This document shows positions 9,477 through 17,929 of a DNA stretch of 64,000 nucleotides, in pieces. The position numbers and the translations under genes were made by a program. The notes beneath the pieces are model-generated. The model was given only the letters and a program-made list of their open reading frames with translations, ran no database searches and was not told the origin of the DNA. The stretch is from Aquibacillus koreensis (GTDB taxonomy: Bacteria > Bacillota > Bacilli > Bacillales > Amphibacillaceae). The DNA lies in contig NZ_JAOALK010000012.1 in NCBI RefSeq assembly GCF_025154055.1, forward strand, positions 124,001 through 188,000. The letters run 5' to 3'. The first letter of the stretch is position 1. The number at the start of each line of letters is the position of its first letter.

Positions 9477-10758
9477 GCCTTTCCCTCCTCGCATCCTTAT
9501 AGTAATTTTGAAAACTTCCATATTCCTTTAAAAAGACAAGTTCGACAGTGCCAGTCGGACCGTTTCGTTGTTTGGCTAGTGTAATTTCGACAATGTTTTT
9601 CTTATCAGATGCATGATCGTAATAATCATCCCGGTAGAGAAAAGCAATCACATCGGCATCTTGCTCAATGTTGCCTGATTCTCGTAAGTCAGACATGAAT
9701 GGTCGCTTATCATGCCGTTGCTCAACACTCCTTGATAACTGTGACAACAGTACAATCGGTATGTTTAACTCGATCGCTAGTAGCTTTAATTCTCTTGTGA
9801 TCTCCCCGATTTCTAAATCCCGTCGTTGTTGTTTGTTTAGTGGGGTGATAAGTTGTAAGTAATCAATGCATACGAGATGCTTTTCCTCTGGATGGTCATG
9901 GATCGTTTTTCTCAGAACTGCACGAATGTCACTAATCGTCCGTTGCTTCTCATGAATTGCTAGTTTCCAGTTGGACACTTCACCAACTGCAAATGCCACA
10001 GCGCTATAGTCTTTTTCATTAAATGCCATGTTGCGCCACTTTTGATTATGGATGTTTCCCTCTGCAGAAATTAGGCGCTGCAGCAATTGTTTTTTTCCCA
10101 TTTCAAAACTAAAGAACGAACTCATGCCATGGTTGCGACAATGCCCTGCAGCTAAGTTAAGTGCGAACGCTGTTTTTCCTACCGACGGCCTTGCTGCAAC
10201 AATGATTAGTTCCCCTGGCTGTAATCCTCCTGTTAAGTTATCCAAGTCCGTATAGGGTGTAGGTAAACCAGCGCTTGCACATTCTCCTGTCAAAACCATG
10301 TGGGCAATCTCCTCCAGGGATGTGGCGTTTTCCGTCTCAGTCGTCCCTGGCCCCATCTCTCTACACACCTGCAAATAGCCAATTAGCTTGTCTAACTTTT
10401 CCTCACACGGATTTTCCGAATAGCGAATCGCTAGTTCACGAGACTTGCGATTGCGATATGCTTCATATAGCAGTCGCTCATAATGGGCAAAGCTCTCTGT
10501 GCTCGGAACAGATTCAGCAAGACTTAATAGATACGTGGTTCCACCCACCTCGCGAATGGCATCCCCTAGATTCGTTGTGACTGTGACAAGATCAATCGCC
10601 TGACCTGCGTCTGCCACTTGTTTCATCGCACCGAAAATGAGTTTGTGCGGATTGGAATCAAATTGATTTTCTGTGACCGTTACTTTTTTGAACAGTGTAC
10701 CTTCAAGGAGGATCGATCCCAACACCGCTACCTCGGCATCATCGTTTACTAACGTCAT
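9448..10758 (-). CDS. Replicative DNA helicase, DnaB-like (phage type)
   Basis: A hexameric 5'-3' helicase that unwinds the replication fork. The DnaB N-terminal domain is at about 5-105. The RecA-like domain starts near 165 with Walker A ARPSVGKTA at 189-197, Walker B VCIDYLQLI near 297 and a conserved RESGNIEQDADVI segment near 355. The 436 residues are full length. The start is next to the loader gene: its ATG overlaps the loader stop at 10755-10758. A chromosomal helicase would sit elsewhere and be longer, so with a DnaD-like gene and a loader alongside this is best read as the helicase of a prophage or integrative element. Confidence 0.9.
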   Translation of the reverse strand: MTLVNDDAEVAVLGSILLEGTLFKKVTVTENQFDSNPHKLIFGAMKQVADAGQAIDLVTVTTNLGDAIREVGGTTYLLSLAESVPSTESFAHYERLLYEAYRNRKSRELAIRYSENPCEEKLDKLIGYLQVCREMGPGTTETENATSLEEIAHMVLTGECASAGLPTPYTDLDNLTGGLQPGELIIVAARPSVGKTAFALNLAAGHCRNHGMSSFFSFEMGKKQLLQRLISAEGNIHNQKWRNMAFNEKDYSAVAFAVGEVSNWKLAIHEKQRTISDIRAVLRKTIHDHPEEKHLVCIDYLQLITPLNKQQRRDLEIGEITRELKLLAIELNIPIVLLSQLSRSVEQRHDKRPFMSDLRESGNIEQDADVIAFLYRDDYYDHASDKKNIVEITLAKQRNGPTGTVELVFLKEYGSFQNYYKDARRERHEEVKGVRS

Positions 10759-11081
10759 AGGGATCTACACTCCTTTAAGAGCCTGTCCATTTGCTGCCTG
10801 AATTTTTGCTTTGTCTCCTCCGAAACGAGATCCGCTTCTTTCTTCCACTGTTGCAACTGGTCTACGTAGTTTTGTTCCTCTTTCGGATAGGCAGCTATTT
10901 CAGCAAGTGTTGGCGGATACGGGTACTGTGCAATATAGGTAGACAGATTTTGCAAGACACGATCATAATCCATGCGCATCAACTGTGGCAGTAGCATGTT
11001 TGCTTTTCGTTCCGTTAACTCATACTTTGGATACAGTTCATCTATTGTTTCTAACACATCAATCGCTTGGTCTCTGTTCAT
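10755..11081 (-). CDS. Helicase loader/inhibitor, G39P-like
   Basis: The 108-residue protein sits between a DnaD-like gene and a DnaB-like helicase, overlapping both by 4 bases. This is the position of the SPP1 G39P family, which binds the helicase and delivers it to the origin. The sequence fits in size and character: helical N terminus (IDVLETIDELYPKYELTERK), the conserved PYPPTLAEI segment in the middle, and a charged helical tail. It has no P-loop, so it is not a DnaC/DnaI-type ATPase loader. The call rests on weak sequence resemblance plus strong context. Confidence 0.7.
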   Translation of the reverse strand: MNRDQAIDVLETIDELYPKYELTERKANMLLPQLMRMDYDRVLQNLSTYIAQYPYPPTLAEIAAYPKEEQNYVDQLQQWKKEADLVSEETKQKFRQQMDRLLKECRSL

Positions 11082-11905
11082 GCCTGTGCGTCCTTTCGTA
11101 ACTTATCGAAGATTGCTTTATTCTTGCTTTTCTTTTGCATCAGGTAAACATTTGGTTGGTGGTGCTTTTTCTGTTGTTCATAATTCCGTGCTTGCTCCAA
11201 CGTCTTTACGCCTGCTTGGGTCCACTCTTTCAAAATCGATTCGATATACGAAAAGCTCCGCCCACCTTTTTGTGCAGCAAGCTTGATCGCTTCAATCATG
11301 AGCGCATCCCCCAGATCGTCACACCATGATAGAAACAATTCCTGCACAATTGGTTTTAAAATCCCAAAGTTTTGTTCGTAAACCGTGTACGCATTTAGCG
11401 CGTCTCCTCTTCCTCTGTTTTCTTTTTGTTTATCTTTTTCTTTTCCTTTATGTATGTCCCGGGAATTGTTACGGGATGGTTCCGGATATACTTCCGGCAT
11501 TGGTTCCTGGAATGTATCCTGAGATTCTTCCGTCATTGGTGCATGTATTGCTTCGTGTGGCTCTTCTGATTGTGTAATAGATTGATCCGTTGATGCTGAT
11601 AACCCATCAAAATAAGCAACCAAAGACATCATTTGATAGATCGGTGCTTTACCTTTCGTACCAGGTTGATAACTTATTAAGTTGTGAGCAGCAAGAATTT
11701 TTCTAGCTTCCGAAAGTCGTTGGGGATTTAATCCTGACAGCTGTTCGATGGTCGTATTCGGAACATTAAATGAACGTCTCCATCTGACCGCATTGTTTAA
11801 TAGCATCAGTGTGTGCCATAAGGCAACGGCACACACTGGAAGACTATGAAACCTTGTCCACTCCTTGAACGCATTCAACTCTTTCAAATAGTTCATGATC
11901 ATCAC
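11078..11905 (-). CDS. DnaD-like replication initiation protein
   Basis: A primosomal protein that binds origin DNA and recruits the loader and helicase. Residues about 1-90 form the winged-helix N-terminal domain (TTIEQLSGLNPQRLSEARKI, ISYQPGTKGKAPIYQM). A polar linker with many Glu, Pro and Ser runs from about 100 to 165. Residues about 175-245 are the helical DnaD/DnaB C-terminal domain (YEQNFGILKPIVQELFLSW, then SYIESILKEW). The start follows the excisionase-like gene with a 4-base overlap and the stop overlaps the loader. Four genes are therefore translationally coupled, typical of a temperate-phage replication cassette. Confidence 0.85.
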   Translation of the reverse strand: MMIMNYLKELNAFKEWTRFHSLPVCAVALWHTLMLLNNAVRWRRSFNVPNTTIEQLSGLNPQRLSEARKILAAHNLISYQPGTKGKAPIYQMMSLVAYFDGLSASTDQSITQSEEPHEAIHAPMTEESQDTFQEPMPEVYPEPSRNNSRDIHKGKEKDKQKENRGRGDALNAYTVYEQNFGILKPIVQELFLSWCDDLGDALMIEAIKLAAQKGGRSFSYIESILKEWTQAGVKTLEQARNYEQQKKHHQPNVYLMQKKSKNKAIFDKLRKDAQA

Positions 11906-12096
11906 TCCCCATTATTCGTTACAGATGCATCTGCCTGCGCACGTATCCACGCATCAATTGCATCCTTTGAAAATAAAATCTTTCTTCCGAACCGAATGTG
12001 AGGGAAACTCCCTTCGCGCACTAGGTCGTAAATTGTGTCGGTGTGTACGCCTAGATACTTTGCTACGTCTTTGACTGTGATTGTACATTGTTCCAT
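11902..12096 (-). CDS. Excisionase-like helix-turn-helix protein
   Basis: The 64-residue protein is a MerR/Xis-type winged helix (HTH_17): VKDVAKYLGVHTDTIYDLVR forms the helix-turn-helix, followed by FPHIRFGRKILFSKDAIDAW, the usual wing and closing helix. Such proteins act as excisionases or as small activators at mobile-element origins. It is first in the replication cassette and a good ribosome binding site (AAAGGAGG) precedes it. No integrase is visible in this window, so I cannot say which role it has. Confidence 0.8.
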   Translation of the reverse strand: MEQCTITVKDVAKYLGVHTDTIYDLVREGSFPHIRFGRKILFSKDAIDAWIRAQADASVTNNGE

Positions 12097-12499
12097 GTTA
12101 TGGCCTCCTTTGGTTTTGTCTTTCGTATTTATAATCGTTAGGAGGTTGGGGTTTGGTGTCTATGTTGGGTGGATTTGGGTGGATTTTTTTGTGGGCACCT
12201 GATTCTTTTCTTAATTAAATATAAGCTTGCACAAGATTTACTCATACACCTCTCAATGAACCGTATGTATGGGTTATCGCATAAGGCACTTATCTAGTTA
12301 CTTGTTAGATGGTAGTAATTTTCCCGAAAAATTCCAAATCTCGATCATAAATATAGATATAAACCTTTTATTCGGAATTAAGTTCCTTAAATGGTGATTT
12401 GCGGGACGAATAAACAAATTTTTTGTTTAAATTGGAGGAATAGTATGTATTCTTGACGAATTATAACATTAACAAATATTTACATAGAAGGTGAGTATG
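12097..12499. other. Control region between replication cassette and AbiJ-like gene
   Basis: No gene. At 12163-12185 the 10-mer TGGGTGGATT occurs twice in direct tandem, followed by a T-run. It lies about 70 bases upstream of the leftward excisionase-like gene, where an operator or origin iteron could sit. The rest (12220-12480) is AT-rich with nothing I recognise. Confidence 0.35.
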
Positions 12500-13351
12500 A
12501 TGTTATTTTCTGAAAGAATGGGTTTTTCAGAAGTGAAAAAGGTTATTCAAATTGATTCAATTGACGACGACCTAAAAAATAGTCTCTGGAACGTATTTTG
12601 GCATTGCTATTACGAGCATTATTTCTCTTATGACCGTCATGATGAAATTGTACAACTATCCAAAAACATATGGATAAGTTACTTTAAAGAACCAATCGAC
12701 AGTATTAATTTTGAGTCCAGTTATTGCATCAGAGAATTAAAAGAGTATTTTTTTGATCAAAACACAGAGTGGTATGAGATATATGATTTAATAGAATTTA
12801 TTTCAAAGAATTGTAAGCAGAATGGTGTTGAAACAATCTACATGAAACTATGCAATGGCGTTCTTGAAAAGGAGGTTTCCGCATACCGCTTCGTTGCAGG
12901 TGAAATTACGAGAATAACTTCACCTGAAGAAATACAAGAAGTAGAGGAAGCAATAACAAACCCCTCTACAAATACTCTAGTAAAAACACATATTTCAAAT
13001 GCTTTAGAATTGTTATCAGACCGAGAAAATCCTGATTATCGTAACTCAATCAAAGAATCAATCAGTGCAGTTGAATGTGTAGTTAAATCAATAGTTAATG
13101 AACCCAATACTACATTAGGTAGAGCATTAAATAAAATTAAGCAAAGTGGGCTAGTAGACATACATGATGATTTAAATGAGGGTTTTAAAAAAATTTACCA
13201 TTATACGAGTGATGCAGCAGGAATACGTCACGCATTAAAAGATGACTCTTCAGTCGACTTTGAAGATGCTAAATTTATGTTAGTATCTTGTTCCACTTTT
13301 TGTAATTATTTAGTAACTAAAGCCGATAAGGCTGGAATTAATATTGCATAA
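12500..13351 (+). CDS. AbiJ-like abortive-infection protein (AbiJ_NTD4 + HEPN-like C terminus)
   Basis: The N terminus (LFSERMGFSEVKKVIQIDSI, then DLKNSLWNVF) matches my memory of the AbiJ N-terminal domain 4 family, found in phage abortive-infection proteins. The C-terminal half, from about residue 170, is helical (RNSIKESISAVECVVKSI) and ends with a GIRHAL segment typical of AbiJ-linked HEPN domains, which are often RNases. A GTG at 12491 lies within the ribosome binding site AAGGTGAG, so ATG at 12500 is the likelier start, giving 283 residues. It stands alone on the plus strand inside the island. Activity against phage is inferred from family only. Confidence 0.75.
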   Translation: MLFSERMGFSEVKKVIQIDSIDDDLKNSLWNVFWHCYYEHYFSYDRHDEIVQLSKNIWISYFKEPIDSINFESSYCIRELKEYFFDQNTEWYEIYDLIEFISKNCKQNGVETIYMKLCNGVLEKEVSAYRFVAGEITRITSPEEIQEVEEAITNPSTNTLVKTHISNALELLSDRENPDYRNSIKESISAVECVVKSIVNEPNTTLGRALNKIKQSGLVDIHDDLNEGFKKIYHYTSDAAGIRHALKDDSSVDFEDAKFMLVSCSTFCNYLVTKADKAGINIA

Positions 13352-13459
13352 TTTTACAACATTCCCCAAAAACATAAATCGAAATCGGAAGTCTATAATT
13401 GAGGTTATATGCATATCGATTATTTTTTTTATACAAAATTATATTAATAAGGTGATTCA

Positions 13460-14134
13460 ATGGATATTAAAACAATAAAGTTTCATTACCCCCAACATAC
13501 AATAACTAACAATATAAGTATCGAAATACCTTACCTGTGCCCGCATTGCGAAGTGTCAAACAACCCAACAAATGCTTTCTTATTCGTTAAGAATTATGTA
13601 AAAGGAAAATCATTATTAGGTCTTCTTCACAATTGTACTGGATGTTCTAAAAATTTTTTCACATTACAGATGGTAGAGGATAAAAAAGGAAACATTATAT
13701 CAAGCTATCCAAGAGCAAAAAATAAAGCCTTTGGTGAATTATTGTCAGGTTTATCTCCGCAATTTATCAAGTTATATAACCAAGCATATACTGCTGAGCA
13801 GCTAAAAAATACTGAGTTAGCTGGAATGGGATATAGAGCTAGTCTGGAAGTGCTAATTAAGGATTATGCATTAGATTTCGACTTAGATTCAAAAGATAGT
13901 ATTGCTAATCTTAGTTTAAACAATGCCATAGGTAAATTTTTCAAGGGTGAAGAGTCCATTATCTCTGCAGATGTTGTTAGAAAACTCGGAAACGGATATG
14001 CCCATCATTGGGATAATGAAAATGATGAACTATCCCTAGAAGTACTAAAAACTTATTTAGAAATTTTTATAAAACAGATTGAAGTCAAACTTATGCTTAA
14101 GCATCCTCCTACTCCAACAAGAATGCCAAATTAA
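13460..14134 (+). CDS. Zinc-ribbon plus DUF4145/HEPN-like protein
   Basis: The N-terminal third has two Cys pairs, CPHC at about 27-30 and CTGC at about 59-62, forming a probable zinc ribbon. The C-terminal half resembles DUF4145, a HEPN-related helical domain: ELAGMGYRASLEVLIKDY, then RKLGNGYAHHWDNEND, which parallels the Arg...His active-site segment of HEPN proteins. AAGGTGA sits five bases before the ATG. It follows the AbiJ-like gene by 108 bases but has its own AT-rich upstream region. DUF4145 proteins often accompany restriction and other defence genes. The biochemical role here is unknown. Confidence 0.7.
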   Translation: MDIKTIKFHYPQHTITNNISIEIPYLCPHCEVSNNPTNAFLFVKNYVKGKSLLGLLHNCTGCSKNFFTLQMVEDKKGNIISSYPRAKNKAFGELLSGLSPQFIKLYNQAYTAEQLKNTELAGMGYRASLEVLIKDYALDFDLDSKDSIANLSLNNAIGKFFKGEESIISADVVRKLGNGYAHHWDNENDELSLEVLKTYLEIFIKQIEVKLMLKHPPTPTRMPN

Positions 14135-14142
14135 AATATTTA

Positions 14143-14204
14143 GAGTGCCTGTCAGTATTCCTCAACGATAAAGTTTGGTATTTTATTGGTGATGACAGGC
14201 ACTC
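14143..14204. repeat. Family A palindrome (variant copy)
   Basis: The outer arms GAGTGCCTGTCA and TGACAGGCACTC are exact complements and the interior has diverged. It lies between two convergent gene ends and could terminate both. Confidence 0.7.
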
Positions 14205-14217
14205 ATAATTAACAATC

Positions 14218-15159
14218 CTAATGCTCTAAGTTAGGTGGTACACCATCAGTTTGACCCTCTGATTCCTCCTCTGGATCATCCAATAGAATGATAAAACCTT
14301 CAAAATAGTTTATTAAATACTGTCGCTGGCTTAAAGAAAGGTGATTTACAAAAATAGTATTTCGAAGGATGTTATTTATCTTATCTATATATTTCAATAA
14401 TAGCTTATAGATTGACTTATGACTTTCGGCATCAAAATTGGTATTCATTTTTTTACTTGATATGATTTCCTCTAGTTTGTCTCTGTCTCTATCTCTAATT
14501 CCAGATTGAACAACTTCATCAATGCATTCTTTTTTAGTGACCTCCCTCAATAATTTAAAGCCTGGGATTTTTGTAAAAGTATCAATTGCTTTCACTGCAT
14601 TCCCAGTGATTTGTCCTTCCTTGTATAACTCAAATATATATTCTTTCGTTTGATACTTGATGTTTTTTAGGTAGTGGATATCAGTTATTACGTGTCTGCC
14701 TAAATTTTTCTCCTCACCGGTCTTTACCCATTCCGGATTAACATTCTTGCCTTTTATATATTTTGTTATTGTTTCAACAGTGACACTACAGCTTTCCGAT
14801 AGTTCTGTCACTTTGTAGGGCTTTATTGCTAAGAGATGATTTATCATACGCTCTAGCTCATATGGAGTTCTTTTTTTCGTGTGGAATTCTGTCTTAAGTC
14901 TTTTAATTATTCTTTCATCTGGTGAGGTTACCTCCTCTACGATACACAATGCCTCATTCTTACCAATATAATCTAACGCATTATACCTTCTGTATCCCTC
15001 GACTAACACATAACTTTTTTCAGATACTTGTTCTACTACAAGTGGACTGGTCAAACCATATCTAGATATATCTAATTCGAGCATCTCATCTCTTTTTTCT
15101 TCTCGAAAAGGTTCTTCCAACTTCTTTATTTGTGCTAGTTTAACTTTTCGTATATTCAT
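14218..15159 (-). CDS. ParB/RepB-like DNA-binding protein
   Basis: The ParB N-terminal fold runs from residue 1 to about 95: VKLAQIKKLEEPFR, the loop VEGYRRYNAL (equivalent to the GERR CTP-binding motif of ParB), then a helix-turn-helix near 115-140 (VTELSESCSVTVETITKYIK). The C-terminal half is helical and ends in an acidic tail. I moved the start from 15174 to ATG 15159, because GGGGAG stands eight bases before it. No ParA gene is adjacent. In a mobile island it may serve partition, regulation or antirestriction. Its membership of the replication module is uncertain because the AbiJ and DUF4145 genes lie between. Confidence 0.75.
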   Translation of the reverse strand: MNIRKVKLAQIKKLEEPFREEKRDEMLELDISRYGLTSPLVVEQVSEKSYVLVEGYRRYNALDYIGKNEALCIVEEVTSPDERIIKRLKTEFHTKKRTPYELERMINHLLAIKPYKVTELSESCSVTVETITKYIKGKNVNPEWVKTGEEKNLGRHVITDIHYLKNIKYQTKEYIFELYKEGQITGNAVKAIDTFTKIPGFKLLREVTKKECIDEVVQSGIRDRDRDKLEEIISSKKMNTNFDAESHKSIYKLLLKYIDKINNILRNTIFVNHLSLSQRQYLINYFEGFIILLDDPEEESEGQTDGVPPNLEH

Positions 15160-15257
15160 GATGTATCTCCCCATTCCTTTTTAGAATGGATATTCTTATG
15201 AGAGATTGTCTTATTACAATTAAAAGTGTAGTGCCCCTATTGGACTTTTAATTAAAA

Positions 15258-15307
15258 AGTGCCTGTCACTACCCAAGAATTAGACATTTCACGGATAGTG
15301 ACAGGCA
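15258..15307. repeat. Family A palindrome (variant copy)
   Basis: AGTGCCTGTCACTA and TAGTGACAGGCA form the arms. It lies downstream of the leftward cupin/Tm-1/PEP-hydrolase operon and may be its terminator. Confidence 0.65.
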
Positions 15308-15391
15308 GCAGTTAACAATCATCAAAGAAATTTGATCAGTACCTTTTCTATATTTAACTAGTATTACCCTTGCCACTAAACTAACACTCAC

Positions 15392-16219
15392 TTAATTTCT
15401 TATTGCTTTAAACGTCTCCACTTGCCCCGTTATCGCCTTCTCAGTTGGCAACCTCTCAATACTAGATGCACCAAAGAAACCCGCAACGCCGTTTGTATTT
15501 TCTAATACGTATGCAGCGTCCTCCGGTTCAGAAATCGGTCCGCCGTGACATAGCACAATGATGTCAGGATTAACTTTTTTGCCAGCATCATGAATTCGCT
15601 GAACAAGATTCGTAGCATCTTCAAGAGTTAACGCAGTACTAGCTCCAATACTACCTTTTGTTGTTAGCCCAACATGTGCAACAAGTACATCTGCTCCAGC
15701 TTCTGCCATTTTAACTGCATCTTCTTCATTAAATACATATGGCGTAGTGAATAAATCCAATTCGTGCGCTTTACGAATCATATCTACTTCTAAGTCATAT
15801 CCCATCCCAGTTTCTTCAAGATTCTGACGGAATGTACCATCACATAAACCGACAGTAGGGAAGTTTTGGACACCTGAAAACCCTTGCCGTTTTAAATCAG
15901 CTAGAAAAACATCCATCGATCTAAAAGGATCCGTACCACAGACACCAGCAAGTACGGGAGTATTTTTTACAATAGGTAATACTTCATTTCCCATTTCTAC
16001 TACGATCTGATTAGCATCACCATATGGCATAAGACCTGCTAAAGATCCCCTTCCTGCCATTCGATATCTTCCTGAGTTATAGATGATGATTAAGTCAATG
16101 CCGCCAGCTTCTGCGCATTTGGCTGAAATTCCTGTACCGGCTCCACCACCAATAATAGCCTTATTTTCTTTCATTTGATTATTTAAATTATTCAATATTT
16201 CTTTCCTACTTAAAGCCAA
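15392..16219 (-). CDS. PEP-hydrolase-like TIM-barrel protein (PF09370 family)
   Basis: The 275-residue protein belongs to the phosphoenolpyruvate hydrolase-like TIM-barrel family, which is typically adjacent or fused to Tm-1-like proteins. Typical segments are [20 protein letters not shown] near 21-40, [20 protein letters not shown] near 47-66, [11 protein letters not shown] near 89 and [13 protein letters not shown] near 229. It starts four bases after the Tm-1-like stop, so the two proteins are very likely made together. The substrate is unknown. The PEP-cleaving name comes from fold relatives, not from direct work on this branch that I can cite. It is the last gene of the three-gene leftward operon. 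Confidence 0.88.
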   Translation of the reverse strand: MALSRKEILNNLNNQMKENKAIIGGGAGTGISAKCAEAGGIDLIIIYNSGRYRMAGRGSLAGLMPYGDANQIVVEMGNEVLPIVKNTPVLAGVCGTDPFRSMDVFLADLKRQGFSGVQNFPTVGLCDGTFRQNLEETGMGYDLEVDMIRKAHELDLFTTPYVFNEEDAVKMAEAGADVLVAHVGLTTKGSIGASTALTLEDATNLVQRIHDAGKKVNPDIIVLCHGGPISEPEDAAYVLENTNGVAGFFGASSIERLPTEKAITGQVETFKAIRN

Positions 16220-16222
16220 TTT

Positions 16223-17458
16223 CTAGACCTCCTTTAAACTGGTTGCCTTGATTAATTCATGTATTTTATCTGCCATTGTATTAGCAACAACTGCATCATT
16301 AATGTCTTCCTCTAACTCTATGAAAGGAATATCTGTACGAAGTGTTTCTTTCATACCTTGTAATAATGCTTCTCTTGCCTCTGGACTATCGAAATCATTT
16401 CCTTTTGTATCTAACATGGAAACACCGCCATTTGGAAAAACAACGACAACAGGAGATGTAGCTTTACTTACTTTTCCCCCTAATTGTCTTCCAAGTTCAC
16501 GATTTTCTTGAACAGTTGTTCTCATTAATGTAGTAGTTGGGTTGTGTTGATAAAACTGGCGATCAGAGAACTTGTCAGGAACTGTTTCCCTAGGACCAAA
16601 ATTAACCATATCCAATGCTCCTACAGAAACTACTTGAGGTATGCTACATTCACCAGCTGCGAGGAGCCGGTCTGGTCCAGCACTAAAAACGCCGCCAACC
16701 AATTCATCCGCTAATTCTGTTGTAGTTGCATCGACCACACCTTTAATAAAACCGGCCCGAATTAATTCTTCCATCGCCAATCCACCAGATCCAGTTGCAT
16801 GAAACACTAAGACATCATATCCTAATCCTTCTAATTTATTTCTAATCTGGGTACAACATGGCGTAGTAACACCAAACATAGTCATTCCAATCATCGGCTT
16901 ATCATTGTTGACAACGCTTTCATTTTTGTTCCCTTGCACCATTCCAGCAAGGGAATGGGCAGCGTTACTTAGTATTTTACTAGATAACGTGTTTATTCCT
17001 GCAATATCGATGACGGAATACATCATTGTAATATCCTTCACACCTACATACGGTCTCGTATTACCCGATGCTACGGTAGAAACTAAAATTTTGGGTACTC
17101 CTACATTAAGTGCCTGCATTGCAGAAGCTGCAACCGTAGTACCTGCTGTCCCGCCCATACCAAATGCTCCTACTACCTCTTCTTGATCCATTAGCTGTTC
17201 CATTATCACTTTAGCACCTTTTGTCATTACAGCAACCGCATTCCCTCGGTCATTTGATTTGACTAAAGTATTTAAATCACTTCCGCCTGCACGAGCAACA
17301 ACATCAGATGCTACATCAGGTGTATAGAGTGGTTGATCTAACACACCTGTATTAACTGTGATTGTTTTGATATTTTGACTCTCTAGGATGTTTTTCACAA
17401 AAAGATATTCTTCTCCCTTTGTATCTAGCGCACCAACTAATACAACTTTTCCGGACAT
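16223..17458 (-). CDS. Tm-1-like ATP-binding domain protein (UPF0261)
   Basis: The family is named for the tomato virus-resistance protein Tm-1. Bacterial members are metabolic proteins of unknown reaction that bind nucleotide. The 411 residues include VVLVGALDTKGEEYLFVKNI at 5-24, GAFGMGGTAGTTVAASAM near 97-114, a Gly-rich VFHATGSGGLAMEELI near 218-233 and FPNGGVSMLDTKGNDFDSP near 352-370. Length is full. The start at ATG 17458 is preceded by AGAGGAG. It lies 30 bases after the cupin gene and 3 bases before its usual partner, the PEP-hydrolase-like gene. Linkage to a sugar ABC transporter and dehydrogenase suggests a catabolic step. Confidence 0.9.
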   Translation of the reverse strand: MSGKVVLVGALDTKGEEYLFVKNILESQNIKTITVNTGVLDQPLYTPDVASDVVARAGGSDLNTLVKSNDRGNAVAVMTKGAKVIMEQLMDQEEVVGAFGMGGTAGTTVAASAMQALNVGVPKILVSTVASGNTRPYVGVKDITMMYSVIDIAGINTLSSKILSNAAHSLAGMVQGNKNESVVNNDKPMIGMTMFGVTTPCCTQIRNKLEGLGYDVLVFHATGSGGLAMEELIRAGFIKGVVDATTTELADELVGGVFSAGPDRLLAAGECSIPQVVSVGALDMVNFGPRETVPDKFSDRQFYQHNPTTTLMRTTVQENRELGRQLGGKVSKATSPVVVVFPNGGVSMLDTKGNDFDSPEAREALLQGMKETLRTDIPFIELEEDINDAVVANTMADKIHELIKATSLKEV

Positions 17459-17488
17459 CCTATTTCTCCTCTCTAAACGATATGGATA

Positions 17489-17845
17489 TTATTCACCAAT
17501 TGTTTGTCTGTCTGGAGATGAGTACATAATTAACATGCGACATGGTTCCCAACTGGTAACTTTAGCATCATGCCATACATTTCGTGGAATTCTTAACATC
17601 ATACCCGGTTTTAAGTGATGGATCTCGTCACCAAGTGAATGATCACATTCTCCCGATAAAACAAAAATGATTTCCTCGCAATTTGGATGCATGTGCTTCG
17701 GATTGGACTTCCCAGCATCAATATAAACCATGCCAAATGTCATTTCGCAATTAGGGTCAATTTCCTGGCCGCATAACCATTGAATTTTACCCCAATCCAT
17801 ATTTAGGATGTGCTTTTCTAGATTCAAATCAGAAATCGTAGCCAT
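17489..17845 (-). CDS. Small single-domain cupin protein
   Basis: The 118 residues form one cupin barrel. Motif 1 is NPKHMHPNCEEIIFVLSGEC (two His and a Glu as metal ligands), and the second motif region includes LKPGMMLRIPRNVWHDAKV. It may be an isomerase or epimerase for the same carbohydrate handled by the neighbouring operon, or a small sensor. It is the first gene of the leftward operon and lies just downstream of the promoter/operator at 17886-17914. The exact reaction cannot be told from sequence. Confidence 0.82.
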   Translation of the reverse strand: MATISDLNLEKHILNMDWGKIQWLCGQEIDPNCEMTFGMVYIDAGKSNPKHMHPNCEEIIFVLSGECDHSLGDEIHHLKPGMMLRIPRNVWHDAKVTSWEPCRMLIMYSSPDRQTIGE

Positions 17846-17885
17846 AATAGCCTCCTCAAAAGTTTATTGTCATGAACACAAGTTA

Positions 17886-17914
17886 ATTATAATTCAACAT
17901 TGTTGAATAAACAA
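17886..17914 (-). promoter_or_regulatory. Promoter with embedded palindromic operator, copy 1
   Basis: On the minus strand the -35 is TTGTTT (17914-17909) and the -10 is TATAAT (17891-17886), with a 17-bp spacer. The spacer contains a perfect 15-bp palindrome at 17893-17907 (TTCAACATTGTTGAA in plus-strand notation, central base T). The promoter drives the cupin/Tm-1/PEP-hydrolase operon. The same arrangement occurs at 18693-18721, so one regulator, probably the XRE-cupin protein encoded between them, should control both. Confidence 0.85.
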
Positions 17915-17929
17915 GAGGGAATTTTCTGA

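Noticed and set aside
12220-12320. Possible group II intron or IS end (CTCAATGAACCGTATG...)
   Set aside because: It reminded me of intron 3' ends, but I could not fold a domain V or find a partner end, so I did not call it.
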